DNA from: Pseudomonas sp. ANT_H4 | GTDB taxonomy: Bacteria; Pseudomonadota; Gammaproteobacteria; Pseudomonadales; Pseudomonadaceae | Reading direction: 5' to 3' | DNA length: 64,000 nucleotides | Assembly (NCBI RefSeq): GCF_008369295.1 | Contig: NZ_VOBG01000006.1 | Location: 124,001 to 188,000, forward strand | In this document: positions 1 through 9,006 of the stretch, piece after piece | Numbering within the stretch: the stretch's first letter is position 1 | Layout of the letters: each line of letters starts with the position of its first letter | Made by a program: the position numbers and the translations under genes | Notes under the pieces: generated by a model | What the model saw: the letters and a program-made list of their open reading frames with translations, nothing else | Database searches by the model: none | Told to the model about the DNA's origin: nothing

Positions 1-825
1 TTCCGGGTACAGCGATCGCGGCCAACGGGACGGTGCATGGTCCAGCAAGCGGTCGAGGACGTTTAGCCAGTCGTTCTGGTCGCTGTAGGTGCTGGCCAGG
101 CTGCCGGCCCTAACGAAGCCGGCGTTGGGCCCGATCAGCGGCAACTGCCTGGCGTAGCTGCTCAAGAGCAGGTTTTTCACGGTTTTTGGGTTGTACAGCT
201 GCGGATCGTCCAGCCCCAGCAACACATCGCTGTTTTTGAACAAGGCTTGCAGCGGCCGGCTGTCGTTAATGTCGTCCCAGTGCTGGGGGACGATTTCCAG
301 GCCCAGCGGGCTGGCGTACTGGCGCAGTTCACGCAGCAGGAACTCGCTGTCGTTGCCATACAGCACACCAATGCGCCGGGCCTGGGGCAGGATGTTGGCG
401 ATCAAGTGCAATTGCCGGTCCAGCGGTGGATCGCTCCACAGCAGGCTGATCTTGTTTGGCAGGACATTGCCCAGGCGTTGTCGGGCTTGCAGGCGGCTGA
501 TGCGCAGCACCAGAGTCGGCGGTCCCTGGGCGTCCTGCAAACGCCAGTCCAGGCTTTGCAAGTCCAGCAGGATAAGGCGGGTGCTGGCGGGCAACTGGCC
601 GGGAGCTGGCAGGTCTTTCAGTGGCTTGAAGTCGACCTTGTCCTCGGGGCGCTGCTGGCTGAGTGCCTGGGCGAATGCCTGTACGCCGGGCCCATCTTCG
701 GCGGCGATCAGCAGGATCTCGGCGGTCCAGGCGGGGGCAGCAAACATCAGACTGACAAGCAGCAGGCAACGCCTCCAGAAACTTGAGGAAAAGGGGGCGG
801 TCATCCGTGACTGAGCATGGTTCAT
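1..825 (-). CDS. Periplasmic ABC-type substrate-binding-like protein (partial, runs off left edge)
   Basis: The frame stays open from the ATG at 825 to the window edge, so about 275 residues are visible and the C-terminus is missing. It starts one base after the stop of the TonB receptor (827), which implies translational coupling. A second in-frame ATG lies at 804. The N-terminus has a charged stretch, a hydrophobic segment (LLLVSLMFAAPAWTA) and a probable signal-peptidase site, so export is likely. The mature part alternates strand and helix segments such as RLILLDLQSLDW and RRIGVLYGNDSEF, resembling the ABC_sub_bind type of periplasmic binding protein. No ABC permease or ATPase is visible nearby. 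By position it probably works with the receptor, perhaps as a ligand sensor or scavenger. The family is inferred from appearance only. Confidence 0.65.
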   Translation of the reverse strand, partial: MNHAQSRMTAPFSSSFWRRCLLLVSLMFAAPAWTAEILLIAAEDGPGVQAFAQALSQQRPEDKVDFKPLKDLPAPGQLPASTRLILLDLQSLDWRLQDAQGPPTLVLRISRLQARQRLGNVLPNKISLLWSDPPLDRQLHLIANILPQARRIGVLYGNDSEFLLRELRQYASPLGLEIVPQHWDDINDSRPLQALFKNSDVLLGLDDPQLYNPKTVKNLLLSSYARQLPLIGPNAGFVRAGSLASTYSDQNDWLNVLDRLLDHAPSRWPRSLYPE

Positions 826-826
826 G

Positions 827-2947
827 CTACAACTCTAACTCCGCACTGAAGTAGAGCACGTGGCGCTGGTCGTAGTTATTGTTGGGCCAGGTGGTGGGCT
901 GGTTATCGAGCCGTTGTTGCAACATGCCGGCCAGCTCCAGGTTGGCTTTGCCCAGGGCAATGCGTTTGGCCACCCGCATGTCGACCCGTTGGAAGCGATA
1001 TTGGTTGAGTGCATCGTCGCCATAATAGAACAACGCACTGGACCAGCCGGCGCCCCACTCACGCATCCAGCCGGCCGAGCCGCTGTTGCGGGCTGTTTGT
1101 TGCTGGTCGAGCGGGTTGCTGGCGCTGGCGTCGACGTAAGCATAGGTCAGCCGTAGGCGGTCGGCAGTGCTTACGTGCCAGTCGAGCTGAGTTTCAGTAC
1201 CGATAAAACGCGAGCTGTTGGTGTTGCTGGCAATGTACTGATTGTTGCGCAACGGTTCGCTGATCATGCCGGTGATTTCGTCATAGAACAGCTTCACATC
1301 GAGGTTTAGCCCGATGTCGGCGAAAAAGCCGTTGTAGCCCAGCTCACGGGAGCGCATCAACTCCTTGTCGAGATTACCCGGGCCGCGTGTCTTGACGAAG
1401 TACTGGCCTGAGGTCTGCCCATAGGCAGGGGAACTGAGGTTGGTGACTCGGTAGCTCCAGTTGACGTTGTTCTCGAACATGTCCGGCGAGCGGATGGCTT
1501 CGGAGTACACGGCGCGCAAGCCGTGGCGCGGGTTGATCAGGTAGTTGACCGCGACCCTTGGCGTCAGTGAGTTGCCGCTCAGGTGGGTGTTTTCGTACAT
1601 CGCGCCGCCCTGCAGCAACCAGTGCTCGCTGGCGCGCCACTCCAGGTGGCCGAACAGGCGCCAGGTGGTGTCGTCGAGGGTGCCGTTAAAGTAGGTGTCG
1701 GAGTCGGCGCGGTCATAGCGGTAATTCAGGCCACTGACCAGGCGCAGGCTGTCGGACAGGCTCAGGGTGTCTTGCAGCTCCAGGTCGTAGCGGCTTTCCT
1801 TGGTGCTTTGGTCGATGTTGCCGCAGACGCTGTCTTTGCCGCCGTTTTCCCATTGACCCAGGACTTGGTTGCCCAGGGCCTGTTCGGCCGCACTGCCCGG
1901 TGGCGCGCCATTCTGGCTGAATGCGTCCATATGCCGCGCCAACTTCTCGGCATAGTTGGGATTGAGCTGCCACAGTTGCGTCAGTTCGGGGCTGAACGAG
2001 ACTTTGGCATCGCAGGCTTTCCAGATTTGCCGGCGATCCCATTGCTGGGCCGAGCCCTGGATATACAGGCTGTGGTCGGGATTGAAATCGAAATTCCAGC
2101 GCAACGAGCCGGCATAGTCCTTGGCAGTGACGTCGGAATTGGTGCCGTTTTCGGTAATCCCGTCAAACACGGGTGTGTAGGTGTAGGGGCGCTGGTTGGT
2201 CCCTTCCTTGGCGCTCAATTGCCAATCGATGCTTTGTTGCTGGTTCAAGGTCTGGCTGACAGCCAGGCTGAAGCGACTCAGGCGCCTGCTGTCGCGGCGG
2301 TCGGCGCCGACACGGTCGCTGTCAAAACCATCGTCCTGTTGTCCGGACAGTGAAAGTCGCAGGTCGCCGGTTTCCCAGCCCATGCCCTGGCTGGCGTACC
2401 AGTCGTTGATCCCGCGCTCGCCCCGGATGACTTTCATCCGCGTGCCCTGGCTGTTGGCCGGTGAGCGGGTGAGGATGTTGACCACTGCCATCAGCGCGTT
2501 GGCGCCGTAGCTGACTGTGTTGGGCCCACGGAACACTTCGATGCGTTCGATATCCTCCATGGCCACCGGGATGTCGCTCCAGTCCACGGTGGCCAGGCCA
2601 GCGCGGTACACCGAGCGGCCGTCGATGAGCACCTGCATGCGCCGCGCTTCACTGGCATTGGTGCCGTGATAGTTGACGGCGGCCTGGTTGCCCGTGGTGT
2701 AGCCGACCATCATTCCCGGTACCAGCCGCAGCAGCTCGGCGATGTCCCGCGCGCCGCTGGCCTTGATCAGTTCGCTGTCGAGCACCGTCATGCTGCCAGG
2801 TACGGCAGCAGCCGACTGCTTGAGCCGGGTGGCGGTCAGGACTTGCGGCAGCGGTTGGCTGTCGAGGAAAAGATCGTCGGCAAGCAGCGGGGTGCTGAAC
2901 AACAGCGCCAGAAAGAAGGATGAGCGAGGAGGAGGGCCCAAATACAC
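827..2947 (-). CDS. TonB-dependent outer-membrane receptor
   Basis: A 706-residue outer-membrane active transporter. The frame is open back to 3055, but the GTG at 2947 is preferred. It gives a compact signal peptide (hydrophobic FFLALLFSTPLLA ending near residue 23) and keeps the gene clear of the divergent gpsA promoter region. A plug domain follows (about residues 25-165) with typical elements: VPGSMTVLD, ELLRLVPGMM, VLIDGRSVYR, DIERIEVFRGPNTVSYG and ANALMAVVNILTR. The rest is beta-barrel, ending in the aromatic-rich strand HVLYFSAELEL. The gene is coupled to the periplasmic binding-type gene downstream. The ligand cannot be read from the sequence; the plug resembles colicin/vitamin B12-type receptors as much as siderophore receptors. 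No Fur box or riboswitch was recognised in the short upstream region. Confidence 0.88.
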   Translation of the reverse strand: MYLGPPPRSSFFLALLFSTPLLADDLFLDSQPLPQVLTATRLKQSAAAVPGSMTVLDSELIKASGARDIAELLRLVPGMMVGYTTGNQAAVNYHGTNASEARRMQVLIDGRSVYRAGLATVDWSDIPVAMEDIERIEVFRGPNTVSYGANALMAVVNILTRSPANSQGTRMKVIRGERGINDWYASQGMGWETGDLRLSLSGQQDDGFDSDRVGADRRDSRRLSRFSLAVSQTLNQQQSIDWQLSAKEGTNQRPYTYTPVFDGITENGTNSDVTAKDYAGSLRWNFDFNPDHSLYIQGSAQQWDRRQIWKACDAKVSFSPELTQLWQLNPNYAEKLARHMDAFSQNGAPPGSAAEQALGNQVLGQWENGGKDSVCGNIDQSTKESRYDLELQDTLSLSDSLRLVSGLNYRYDRADSDTYFNGTLDDTTWRLFGHLEWRASEHWLLQGGAMYENTHLSGNSLTPRVAVNYLINPRHGLRAVYSEAIRSPDMFENNVNWSYRVTNLSSPAYGQTSGQYFVKTRGPGNLDKELMRSRELGYNGFFADIGLNLDVKLFYDEITGMISEPLRNNQYIASNTNSSRFIGTETQLDWHVSTADRLRLTYAYVDASASNPLDQQQTARNSGSAGWMREWGAGWSSALFYYGDDALNQYRFQRVDMRVAKRIALGKANLELAGMLQQRLDNQPTTWPNNNYDQRHVLYFSAELEL

Positions 2948-3142
2948 GGCACGGCCTTGATAATTACGAATAGCCGCCCATGTTAACTGAGGCGGGGGCT
3001 TTTGCCAGTCGCTGCCATCGCAATTACAGTGCCTCACTCGGTCTTTTTCCGACAAGCGCGGGAAATCACACGGGGGCTGGCCGCCAGCAGGTCGGCCCGT
3101 ATAATGCCGTCATCGCCACTGGTATGGATTAACGGATTGCAT

Positions 3143-4168
3143 ATGACTGAACAGCGCCCTATTGCGGTCCTGGGAGGCGGAAGTTTTGGTACCGCCGTGG
3201 CTAATCTGCTGGCTGAAAACGGTCATCAGGTACGTCAGTGGATGCGCGATCCCGAGCAGGCCGAGGCCATTCGAGTTAACCGGGAAAACCCTCGTTACCT
3301 CAAAGGCATCAAGATTCATCCCGCTGTCACGCCGGTCACCGACCTGCTGGCGACTCTGGACGCGTGCGACTTATGCTTCATCGCCCTGCCGTCCAGCGCC
3401 TTGCGTTCGGTGCTGGCGCCCCACGCCGAGCGCCTGGCCGGCAAGCTGCTGGTCAGCCTGACCAAAGGCATTGAGGCCCACACCTTCAAGCTGATGAGCG
3501 AAATCCTCGAAGAGATCGCCCCTCAAGCGCGTATCGGTGTGCTGTCCGGGCCGAATCTGGCGCGGGAAGTAGCCGAGCACGCGCTGACCGCAACGGTGGT
3601 CGCCAGCGAGGACGAGGAACTGTGTGAGCGGGTCCAGAAAGTGCTGCATGGCCGCACCTTTCGCGTCTACGCCAGTGCCGATCGTTTTGGCGTGGAGTTG
3701 GGCGGGGCGCTGAAAAACGTCTACGCGATTATTGCCGGTATGGCCGTGGCGCTGGGCATGGGGGAAAACACCAAGAGCATGCTGATTACCCGTGCTCTGG
3801 CGGAAATGACCCGTTTTGCGGTCAATCAGGGTGCCAACCCGATGACATTCCTGGGGTTGGCCGGCGTGGGTGACCTGATCGTCACCTGCTCGTCGCCGAA
3901 AAGCCGCAACTATCAGGTCGGCTTCGCCCTGGGCCAGGGTTTGAGCCTGGAAGACGCGGTAACGCGCCTGGGTGAAGTGGCCGAAGGGGTCAACACCCTG
4001 AAAGTGCTGAAAGCCAAGGCCCAGGAAGTTGGTGTCTATATGCCGTTGGTCGCCGGTTTGCATGCGATTCTGTTCGAAGGGCGCACCTTGAACCAGGTCA
4101 TCGAGCTGCTGATGCGCGCCGAGCCGAAAACCGATGTCGATTTTATTTCCACCAGTGGTTTCAACTGA
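3143..4168 (+). CDS. gpsA: Glycerol-3-phosphate dehydrogenase [NAD(P)+]
   Basis: Cytosolic enzyme that reduces dihydroxyacetone phosphate to sn-glycerol-3-phosphate, the first step of phospholipid backbone synthesis. The frame is open from 3002, but the ATG at 3143 gives the normal 341-residue protein. The nucleotide-binding glycine motif GGGSFGT lies at residues 11-17. Other family landmarks are LVSLTKGIE, the GPNLAREV loop, [12 protein letters not shown] with the catalytic lysine, and [11 protein letters not shown]. The length matches the family. It is followed after 10 bases by a DUF4389 gene and then sixA, probably one transcript; this order matches what I recall from other pseudomonads. 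Confidence 0.97.
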   Translation: MTEQRPIAVLGGGSFGTAVANLLAENGHQVRQWMRDPEQAEAIRVNRENPRYLKGIKIHPAVTPVTDLLATLDACDLCFIALPSSALRSVLAPHAERLAGKLLVSLTKGIEAHTFKLMSEILEEIAPQARIGVLSGPNLAREVAEHALTATVVASEDEELCERVQKVLHGRTFRVYASADRFGVELGGALKNVYAIIAGMAVALGMGENTKSMLITRALAEMTRFAVNQGANPMTFLGLAGVGDLIVTCSSPKSRNYQVGFALGQGLSLEDAVTRLGEVAEGVNTLKVLKAKAQEVGVYMPLVAGLHAILFEGRTLNQVIELLMRAEPKTDVDFISTSGFN

Positions 4169-4178
4169 GGAACGCGCG

Positions 4179-4526
4179 ATGAACGATCCGAAAACAGCAC
4201 CCAAATATGAATCCATTGTCCTGCGCATCCTGTGGATGCTGGTGTTTGCCCTGGTGTGGCAAGTAGCGCAGTTCCTCCTGGGCGCGCTGGTGGTGGTGCA
4301 ACTGATCTACCGCCTGGTCTATGGCGCCCCGAACCTGAGCCTGATGAACGTTGGCGACAGCCTCAGCCAGTTTCTGGCGCAGATCGGCCGTTTCGGCAGC
4401 TTCCACAGCGAGCAGAAGCCTTGGCCGTTCGCCGATTGGCCAACCCCCCGTGCTCCGGAAGGCGAAGCTGCCCACAGCGTGCCGCCGGCACCGCATCCAG
4501 TGCGTGATGAGGAACCGAAGCTATGA
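4179..4526 (+). CDS. DUF4389 family membrane protein
   Basis: A 115-residue protein with one clear hydrophobic region (about residues 13-47, LRILWMLVFALVWQVAQFLL and the following VVQLIYRLVYG). That is long enough for one or two membrane passes. The C-terminus is proline-rich and polar. This pattern matches the DUF4389 family commonly found between gpsA and sixA in Pseudomonas. The ATG at 4179 follows a GAGGAA ribosome-binding sequence; the upstream open frame overlaps gpsA and is not used. Its stop overlaps the ATG of sixA by four bases (4523-4526), so translation is coupled. Function is unknown; it is probably an inner-membrane protein of an envelope-lipid operon. Confidence 0.85.
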   Translation: MNDPKTAPKYESIVLRILWMLVFALVWQVAQFLLGALVVVQLIYRLVYGAPNLSLMNVGDSLSQFLAQIGRFGSFHSEQKPWPFADWPTPRAPEGEAAHSVPPAPHPVRDEEPKL

Positions 4527-4972
4527 AAGTGTGGGTATTGCGTCACGGTGAAGCCGAGAGTCATGCCCGCAGTGATGCCGAGCGCAACCTGACCGTCCAT
4601 GGCCGCGAAGAAGTATTGCGCAGTGCGGGCCATCTGATCGGCCAACCGATCAAAGCCATCATTGCCAGCCCTTATGTACGGGCGCAGCAGACGGCGCAAT
4701 TGGTGCGTGAGGCGTTGGGATTTGAGCCGGGAGTACGCACGGAGCCCTGGTTGACCCCCGATTGCAGTCCGCTTCAGGTGCTGGATAAGCTCGACACCGA
4801 TGACAATGTGCTGTTGGTCAGTCACCAGCCGTTGGTGGGGAGTTTGATCAGCTTCTTGCAACATGGGCACCTGCGCCAGCCGCATCCCATGAGCACTGCG
4901 AGTCTGGCGGAGCTGGAAGGGGATTTCCCGTTGGCGGGGTTGATGAGCCTCAATAGCGTCAAGAATCCCTGA
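4523..4972 (+). CDS. sixA: Phosphohistidine phosphatase SixA
   Basis: A 149-residue histidine phosphatase of the phosphoglycerate-mutase-like superfamily. The catalytic RHGEAE motif is at residues 7-12. A conserved arginine is in IIASPYVRAQQTA (residues 50-62), and the second catalytic histidine is in VSHQPLVG. In E. coli SixA removes phosphate from histidine phosphotransfer proteins, acting on ArcB or on the nitrogen phosphotransferase system. The substrate here is not known. The start overlaps the stop of the upstream DUF4389 gene. The length agrees with short SixA proteins. Confidence 0.93.
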   Translation: MKVWVLRHGEAESHARSDAERNLTVHGREEVLRSAGHLIGQPIKAIIASPYVRAQQTAQLVREALGFEPGVRTEPWLTPDCSPLQVLDKLDTDDNVLLVSHQPLVGSLISFLQHGHLRQPHPMSTASLAELEGDFPLAGLMSLNSVKNP

Positions 4973-5005
4973 CCCATCGCGCTCCATTTGTGTGTGATAT
5001 ATAGT

Positions 5006-5027
5006 CAACCAAGCAAGTGCTTGGTTG
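5006..5027. promoter_or_regulatory. Palindromic operator upstream of acyl-CoA ligase (TetR-type shape)
   Basis: A 22-base inverted repeat with 10-base perfect arms (CAACCAAGCA and TGCTTGGTTG) around a 2-base spacer. It lies 32 bases before the ATG of the AMP-dependent ligase, just downstream of an AT-rich GATATATAG that could be a -10 element. Size and position suit a repressor of the TetR family, which often controls fatty-acid or acyl-CoA genes in pseudomonads. No regulator gene is adjacent, so the regulator is unknown. Confidence 0.6.
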
Positions 5028-5058
5028 GCTATCGTCGGAACACACAGGAGCGCGTCCC

Positions 5059-6726
5059 ATGTCTGTCGCTTTTCGTTTGCCGCTGCAGGTCTTCTTCGAA
5101 CGTGAAGCGCGCCATCCGCGCCAACGGTTTCTGGTCCAGCCCATCGGCGGCGGTCAAGTGCAGACCCTCACCTGGGGCGAGGTCGGCCATCAGGCCCGCT
5201 GCGCCGCGCACTGGTTGCGTTCGCGTGAACTGCCCCAGGGTTCGCATATTGCCCTGATCTCGAAAAACTGCGCCCACTGGATCATCGCCGACCTGGCGAT
5301 CTGGATGGCCGGGCATGTTTCGGTGCCGCTGTATCCCAACCTCACTGCTGATTCCGTCGCCCATGTCCTGGAGCATTCCGAGGCGGCCCTGGCGTTTATC
5401 GGCAAACTGGACGACTGGCCGGCCATGGCCTGCGGCTTCAAGGCTGGCTTGCCCACCATCAGTCTGCCGCTGTGCCCCGAGGGTGACTTTGATTACACCT
5501 GGGCCGACCTGCAGGGCTGTTCACCGATCCAGGACGACCCGGCGCCTGCGGCGTCTGATTTGGCCACCATTATCTACACCTCCGGCACCACTGGGCTGCC
5601 CAAGGGCGTGATGCACAGTTTTGCCGCGCTGGGATTTGCCGCCGTGCGCGGTACCCAATTGTTCGGCCTGGGGGAGGGCGATCGCCTGCTGTCCTACTTG
5701 CCGCTGTGCCATGTGGCAGAGCGAATGTTTGTCGAGATGGCCTCGATCTACACCGGGCAGACGGTATTTTTCGCCGAAAGCCTCGACACTTTTCTTACGG
5801 ATCTGCAGCGGGCCCGGCCGACGGCTTTATTCGGTGTGCCACGGATCTGGACCAAATTCCAGATGGGCGTCTACAGCAAAATCCCGGAAAAGCGCCTGGA
5901 GCGGTTGTTGAGCCTACCGTTTATCGGCAAGCACGTGGGCCACAAGGTGCTCGTCGGGCTGGGGCTGGACGCGGTGCGTGTCGCGCTTTGCGGGGCAGCA
6001 CCGGTGCCCGAGGCGTTGCTGCGCTGGTACCGGCGCCTGGGCCTGGATGTACTGGAGGTCTACGGCATGACCGAAGGCTGCGGCTACTCCCATGTCTGTC
6101 GTCCCGGCCAACAGAAAATCGGCTGGATTGGCCTGCCGTGTCCGCAGGTTGAGGTGCGCATTGATCCCGCCGGGGAAGTCCAGGTGCGCAGCGGTGCGAC
6201 CATGCTCGGTTACTTCAAGGACCCGGTCAAAACGGCCGAGACGATTACCGAGGACGGTTTCCTGCGTACTGGCGACAAGGGCGAGCAGGATGGTGAAGGC
6301 CGTTTGCGGCTCACCGGGCGCCTCAAGGAAATATTCAAGACCAGCAAGGGCAAATACGTGGCGCCAGCGCCCATTGAAAACCGCCTGGCGGAGCATGGGC
6401 GGATCGAGCAGGTGTGCGTCGTGGGTGATGGTATGGCTGCCCCGATGGGTCTGTGTGTGTTATCGGCGGTGGGCGTGCAAGAGGCGGCCGGTGCTGCACG
6501 TCATGCCTTGCAAGGCAGCCTGGAGCGCCTGCTGGAGGAGGTCAACCAAGTCCTGGATAAACATGAGCGCTTGCATCGACTGGTGGTGGTGAAAGACAGT
6601 TGGGCAGTGGAAAACGGTTTTCTGACCCCCACCCTGAAGATCAAGCGCAATGTGATCGAATCAAAGTACGGGTCACAGTTCCAGGCCTGGAGCGAGCGTT
6701 CCGAGGCGGTGCTGTGGCAGGATTGA
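5059..6726 (+). CDS. AMP-dependent long-chain acyl-CoA synthetase (FadD-like)
   Basis: A 555-residue adenylate-forming enzyme, expected to activate a carboxylic or fatty acid with ATP and load it onto CoA. The ATP/AMP signature TIIYTSGTTGLPKG is near residue 170. The YGMTEG motif is near 335, and the GDKGEQDGEGRLRLTGR hinge and IFKTSKGKYVAP segments come towards the end. The wording of these motifs resembles long-chain acyl-CoA synthetases of the FAA1/FadD15 type. The ATG at 5059 has a good CAGGAG ribosome-binding site; the open frame back to 5017 overlaps the operator. A hotdog thioesterase follows after 29 bases, a common pairing with acyl-CoA ligases. Confidence 0.9.
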   Translation: MSVAFRLPLQVFFEREARHPRQRFLVQPIGGGQVQTLTWGEVGHQARCAAHWLRSRELPQGSHIALISKNCAHWIIADLAIWMAGHVSVPLYPNLTADSVAHVLEHSEAALAFIGKLDDWPAMACGFKAGLPTISLPLCPEGDFDYTWADLQGCSPIQDDPAPAASDLATIIYTSGTTGLPKGVMHSFAALGFAAVRGTQLFGLGEGDRLLSYLPLCHVAERMFVEMASIYTGQTVFFAESLDTFLTDLQRARPTALFGVPRIWTKFQMGVYSKIPEKRLERLLSLPFIGKHVGHKVLVGLGLDAVRVALCGAAPVPEALLRWYRRLGLDVLEVYGMTEGCGYSHVCRPGQQKIGWIGLPCPQVEVRIDPAGEVQVRSGATMLGYFKDPVKTAETITEDGFLRTGDKGEQDGEGRLRLTGRLKEIFKTSKGKYVAPAPIENRLAEHGRIEQVCVVGDGMAAPMGLCVLSAVGVQEAAGAARHALQGSLERLLEEVNQVLDKHERLHRLVVVKDSWAVENGFLTPTLKIKRNVIESKYGSQFQAWSERSEAVLWQD

Positions 6727-6755
6727 GCACTCATAAAATCAATAAGGACACGTTA

Positions 6756-7199
6756 ATGAGCCTGTGGCGCACCCTTCCCAATATCGAGCAATTGAATGGC
6801 ATCCAGAAAAACACCATCGGTGAAGTGCTGGATATTCGCTTCGAAGCGTTTGACGATCAATCCCTGACCGCCAGCATGGTGATCGATCACCGCACCCATC
6901 AGCCTTATGGCCTGCTGCACGGCGGTGCCTCGGTGGTGCTGGCGGAAACCGTGGGCTCCATGGCCAGCTACCTGTGCATCGACGCCAGCAAGTTCTATTG
7001 CGTGGGCCTGGAAATCAACGCCAACCACCTGCGGGGCCTGCGTTCCGGGCGTGTCACGGCGGTGGCCAAGGCTATCCATATCGGTCGCACTACCCATGTC
7101 TGGGACATTCGCCTGACCAGCGATGAAGGCAAGACCAGTTGTGTATCGCGCCTGACGATGGCGGTGGTGCCTTTGGGCGAGAGTCCGCCGGCTCGATAG
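6756..7199 (+). CDS. Hotdog-fold acyl-CoA thioesterase (PaaI/YdiI/MenI type)
   Basis: A 147-residue single-domain hotdog thioesterase. The helix motif GLLHGGASVVLAETVGS (about residues 51-67) contains the HGG and catalytic glutamate of the YdiI/MenI subfamily. The start at 6756 has an AAGGA ribosome-binding sequence; the open frame back to 6600 lies inside the ligase gene and is a shadow. It hydrolyses acyl- or aroyl-CoA thioesters, and by position probably acts on products of the ligase upstream or relieves CoA trapping. Confidence 0.92.
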   Translation: MSLWRTLPNIEQLNGIQKNTIGEVLDIRFEAFDDQSLTASMVIDHRTHQPYGLLHGGASVVLAETVGSMASYLCIDASKFYCVGLEINANHLRGLRSGRVTAVAKAIHIGRTTHVWDIRLTSDEGKTSCVSRLTMAVVPLGESPPAR

Positions 7200-7296
7200 G
7201 CGTAGCATGAGTGTCATCATTCCTGGCAGTTACAGTCATTGCTGTCGGTGCCGCGCATGGTGACAATCAACCTCTGTTTTTAGTGATGGAACCGGT

Positions 7297-8106
7297 ATGT
7301 CGCAGCACGTGTTTTTTGCTCACGCCAATGGCTTTCCTTCGGCGACCTACGGCAAGTTGTTTGCCGCCCTGGCCCCGGAGTACGTCGTCGCACATTTGCC
7401 GCAGCACGGTCATGACCCCAGGTTTCCGGTGGACGACAACTGGCAGAACCTGGTGGACGAGTTGATCCACCACCTCGAACAGCAACCGGAGCCTGTGTGG
7501 GGCGTGGGCCACTCCCTGGGTGGCGTGCTGCACCTGCACGCCGCCATGCGCTGCCCGCAGCTGTATCGCGGGGTGGTGATGCTGGACTCGCCGGTGCTGA
7601 CCCTGGCCGACCGCTGGGTAATTCGCGCGGCCAAGCGTTTTGGCTTTATCGACCGCTTGACTCCGGCCGGTCGTACCCTGGGTCGGCGCGAAGAGTTCGC
7701 CGACCTCGACGCCGCCCGCAGTTACTTTTCCGGCAAGACCCTGTTTCGCGGCTTTGACCCTGAATGCCTGGAAGCCTATCTGCAACATGGTTTGCACCAG
7801 GTGGGCGACCGCCTGCGCCTGTGTTTTGACCCCGCTACCGAGATCAGCATCTACCGCGGAGTGCCCCACACCAGTCCCGGGCAGACCCGGCAATTAAAAG
7901 TGCCGCTGGCGGTGGTGCGCGGCCGGCAGAGCCGGGTAGTCATGCGCCACCATGCCAGTGGTGTGGCACGTCTGCCCATGGGCGAGATGCTGACCATGCC
8001 CGGCGGCCACATGTTTCCCCTTGAGCGCCCCCAGGACACCGCGACCTTGATCAAGAACCTGTTTGCCCGCTGGGAAACCCGCCAACGCGAGCGCAGTTGC
8101 GCATGA
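7297..8106 (+). CDS. Alpha/beta-hydrolase fold protein 1
   Basis: A 269-residue serine hydrolase. Early loop FFAHANGFPSATY, nucleophile elbow GVGHSLGGVL near residue 70, a DSPVLTL segment, and a late histidine in MPGGHMFPLERP. This layout fits the alpha/beta-hydrolase superfamily (esterase, lipase or thioesterase-like). The substrate is not known. Its stop overlaps the start of a second hydrolase by four bases, so the two are co-translated; I recall the same hydrolase pair beside gpsA and an acyl-CoA ligase in other pseudomonads. Confidence 0.9.
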   Translation: MSQHVFFAHANGFPSATYGKLFAALAPEYVVAHLPQHGHDPRFPVDDNWQNLVDELIHHLEQQPEPVWGVGHSLGGVLHLHAAMRCPQLYRGVVMLDSPVLTLADRWVIRAAKRFGFIDRLTPAGRTLGRREEFADLDAARSYFSGKTLFRGFDPECLEAYLQHGLHQVGDRLRLCFDPATEISIYRGVPHTSPGQTRQLKVPLAVVRGRQSRVVMRHHASGVARLPMGEMLTMPGGHMFPLERPQDTATLIKNLFARWETRQRERSCA

Positions 8107-8957
8107 CCACACCCGTCGAAGAGGTTCGCCTCAGCCTGCCGCATATTGAGCTGGCCGCGCATTTGTTCGGGCCTGAAGACGGTCTGCCGGTTATCGCCCT
8201 GCATGGCTGGCTGGACAACGCCAACAGCTTCGCCCGCCTGGCCCCCCAACTCAGTGGCTTGCGCATCATTGCCCTGGACATGGCCGGCCACGGTCACTCG
8301 GCCCATCGGCCGGCGGGGGCCGGTTATGCCTTGTGGGACTATGTCCACGATGTGCTGCAAGTGGCCGAACAACTGGGCTGGAAACGTTTTGCATTACTTG
8401 GCCACTCCCTTGGCGCCATCGTTTCCCTGGTGTTGGCCGGCGCCTTGCCCGAGCGTGTGACGCACCTGGGGTTGATCGACGGCGTGATCCCGCCGACCGC
8501 CACCGGCGAGAATGCCGCCGAGCGCCTGGGAATGGCGTTGCAGGCGCAGTTGAACCTGCAAGACAAGCGCAAACCGGTGTACAGCACCCTTGATCGTGCC
8601 ATCGAAGCGCGGATGAAAGGCGTGGTGGCGGTCAGCCGTGAAGCCGCAGAACTCCTGGCCCAGCGGGGGCTGATGCCGGTGCCGGGTGGTTATACCTGGC
8701 GCAGCGACAGCCGCTTGACCCTGGCTTCGCCGATGCGCCTGACGGAAGAACAGGCCATGGCGTTCGTGCGCAGAGTCGCCTGTCCTACACAGTTGGTGGT
8801 CGCCGAAGACGGCATGCTGGCGAAACATCCCGAACTGTTTTCCCAGCTTCCGTTCAATGTGGCGCGGTTGCCCGGAGGCCATCATTTGCACTTGAACGAC
8901 GCATCCGGAGCTGCCCTTGTTGCAGACTGTTTCAATCGGTTCTTCACCATGCCTTGA
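8103..8957 (+). CDS. Alpha/beta-hydrolase fold protein 2
   Basis: A 284-residue serine hydrolase starting at the ATG that overlaps the upstream stop (ATGA). Features are the oxyanion-hole region ALHGWLDNANSF, DMAGHGHS, the nucleophile elbow LLGHSLGAIVS near residue 100, the DGVIPP segment, and the catalytic histidine in LPGGHHLHL near the C-terminus. All three triad positions appear present. The substrate is unknown. Paired with hydrolase 1, it probably acts on esters or thioesters linked to the nearby acyl-CoA metabolism. Confidence 0.92.
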   Translation: MTTPVEEVRLSLPHIELAAHLFGPEDGLPVIALHGWLDNANSFARLAPQLSGLRIIALDMAGHGHSAHRPAGAGYALWDYVHDVLQVAEQLGWKRFALLGHSLGAIVSLVLAGALPERVTHLGLIDGVIPPTATGENAAERLGMALQAQLNLQDKRKPVYSTLDRAIEARMKGVVAVSREAAELLAQRGLMPVPGGYTWRSDSRLTLASPMRLTEEQAMAFVRRVACPTQLVVAEDGMLAKHPELFSQLPFNVARLPGGHHLHLNDASGAALVADCFNRFFTMP

Positions 8958-9006
8958 CTTGGCGGGGGCAACTGCCGAGGCTGGGCGGATTGAAAGGGAG
9001 TCAACC

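Noticed and set aside
191-814. Overlapping plus-strand open frames of 207 and 179 codons
   Set aside because: They lie opposite the periplasmic binding-type gene, whose minus-strand frame has a proper signal peptide and runs to the edge.
1583-2353. 256-codon plus-strand frame inside the TonB receptor
   Set aside because: It is antisense to a receptor with all expected plug and barrel motifs.
3371-4228. 285-codon minus-strand frame inside gpsA
   Set aside because: It is fully antisense to the intact gpsA and has the low-complexity composition of a shadow frame.
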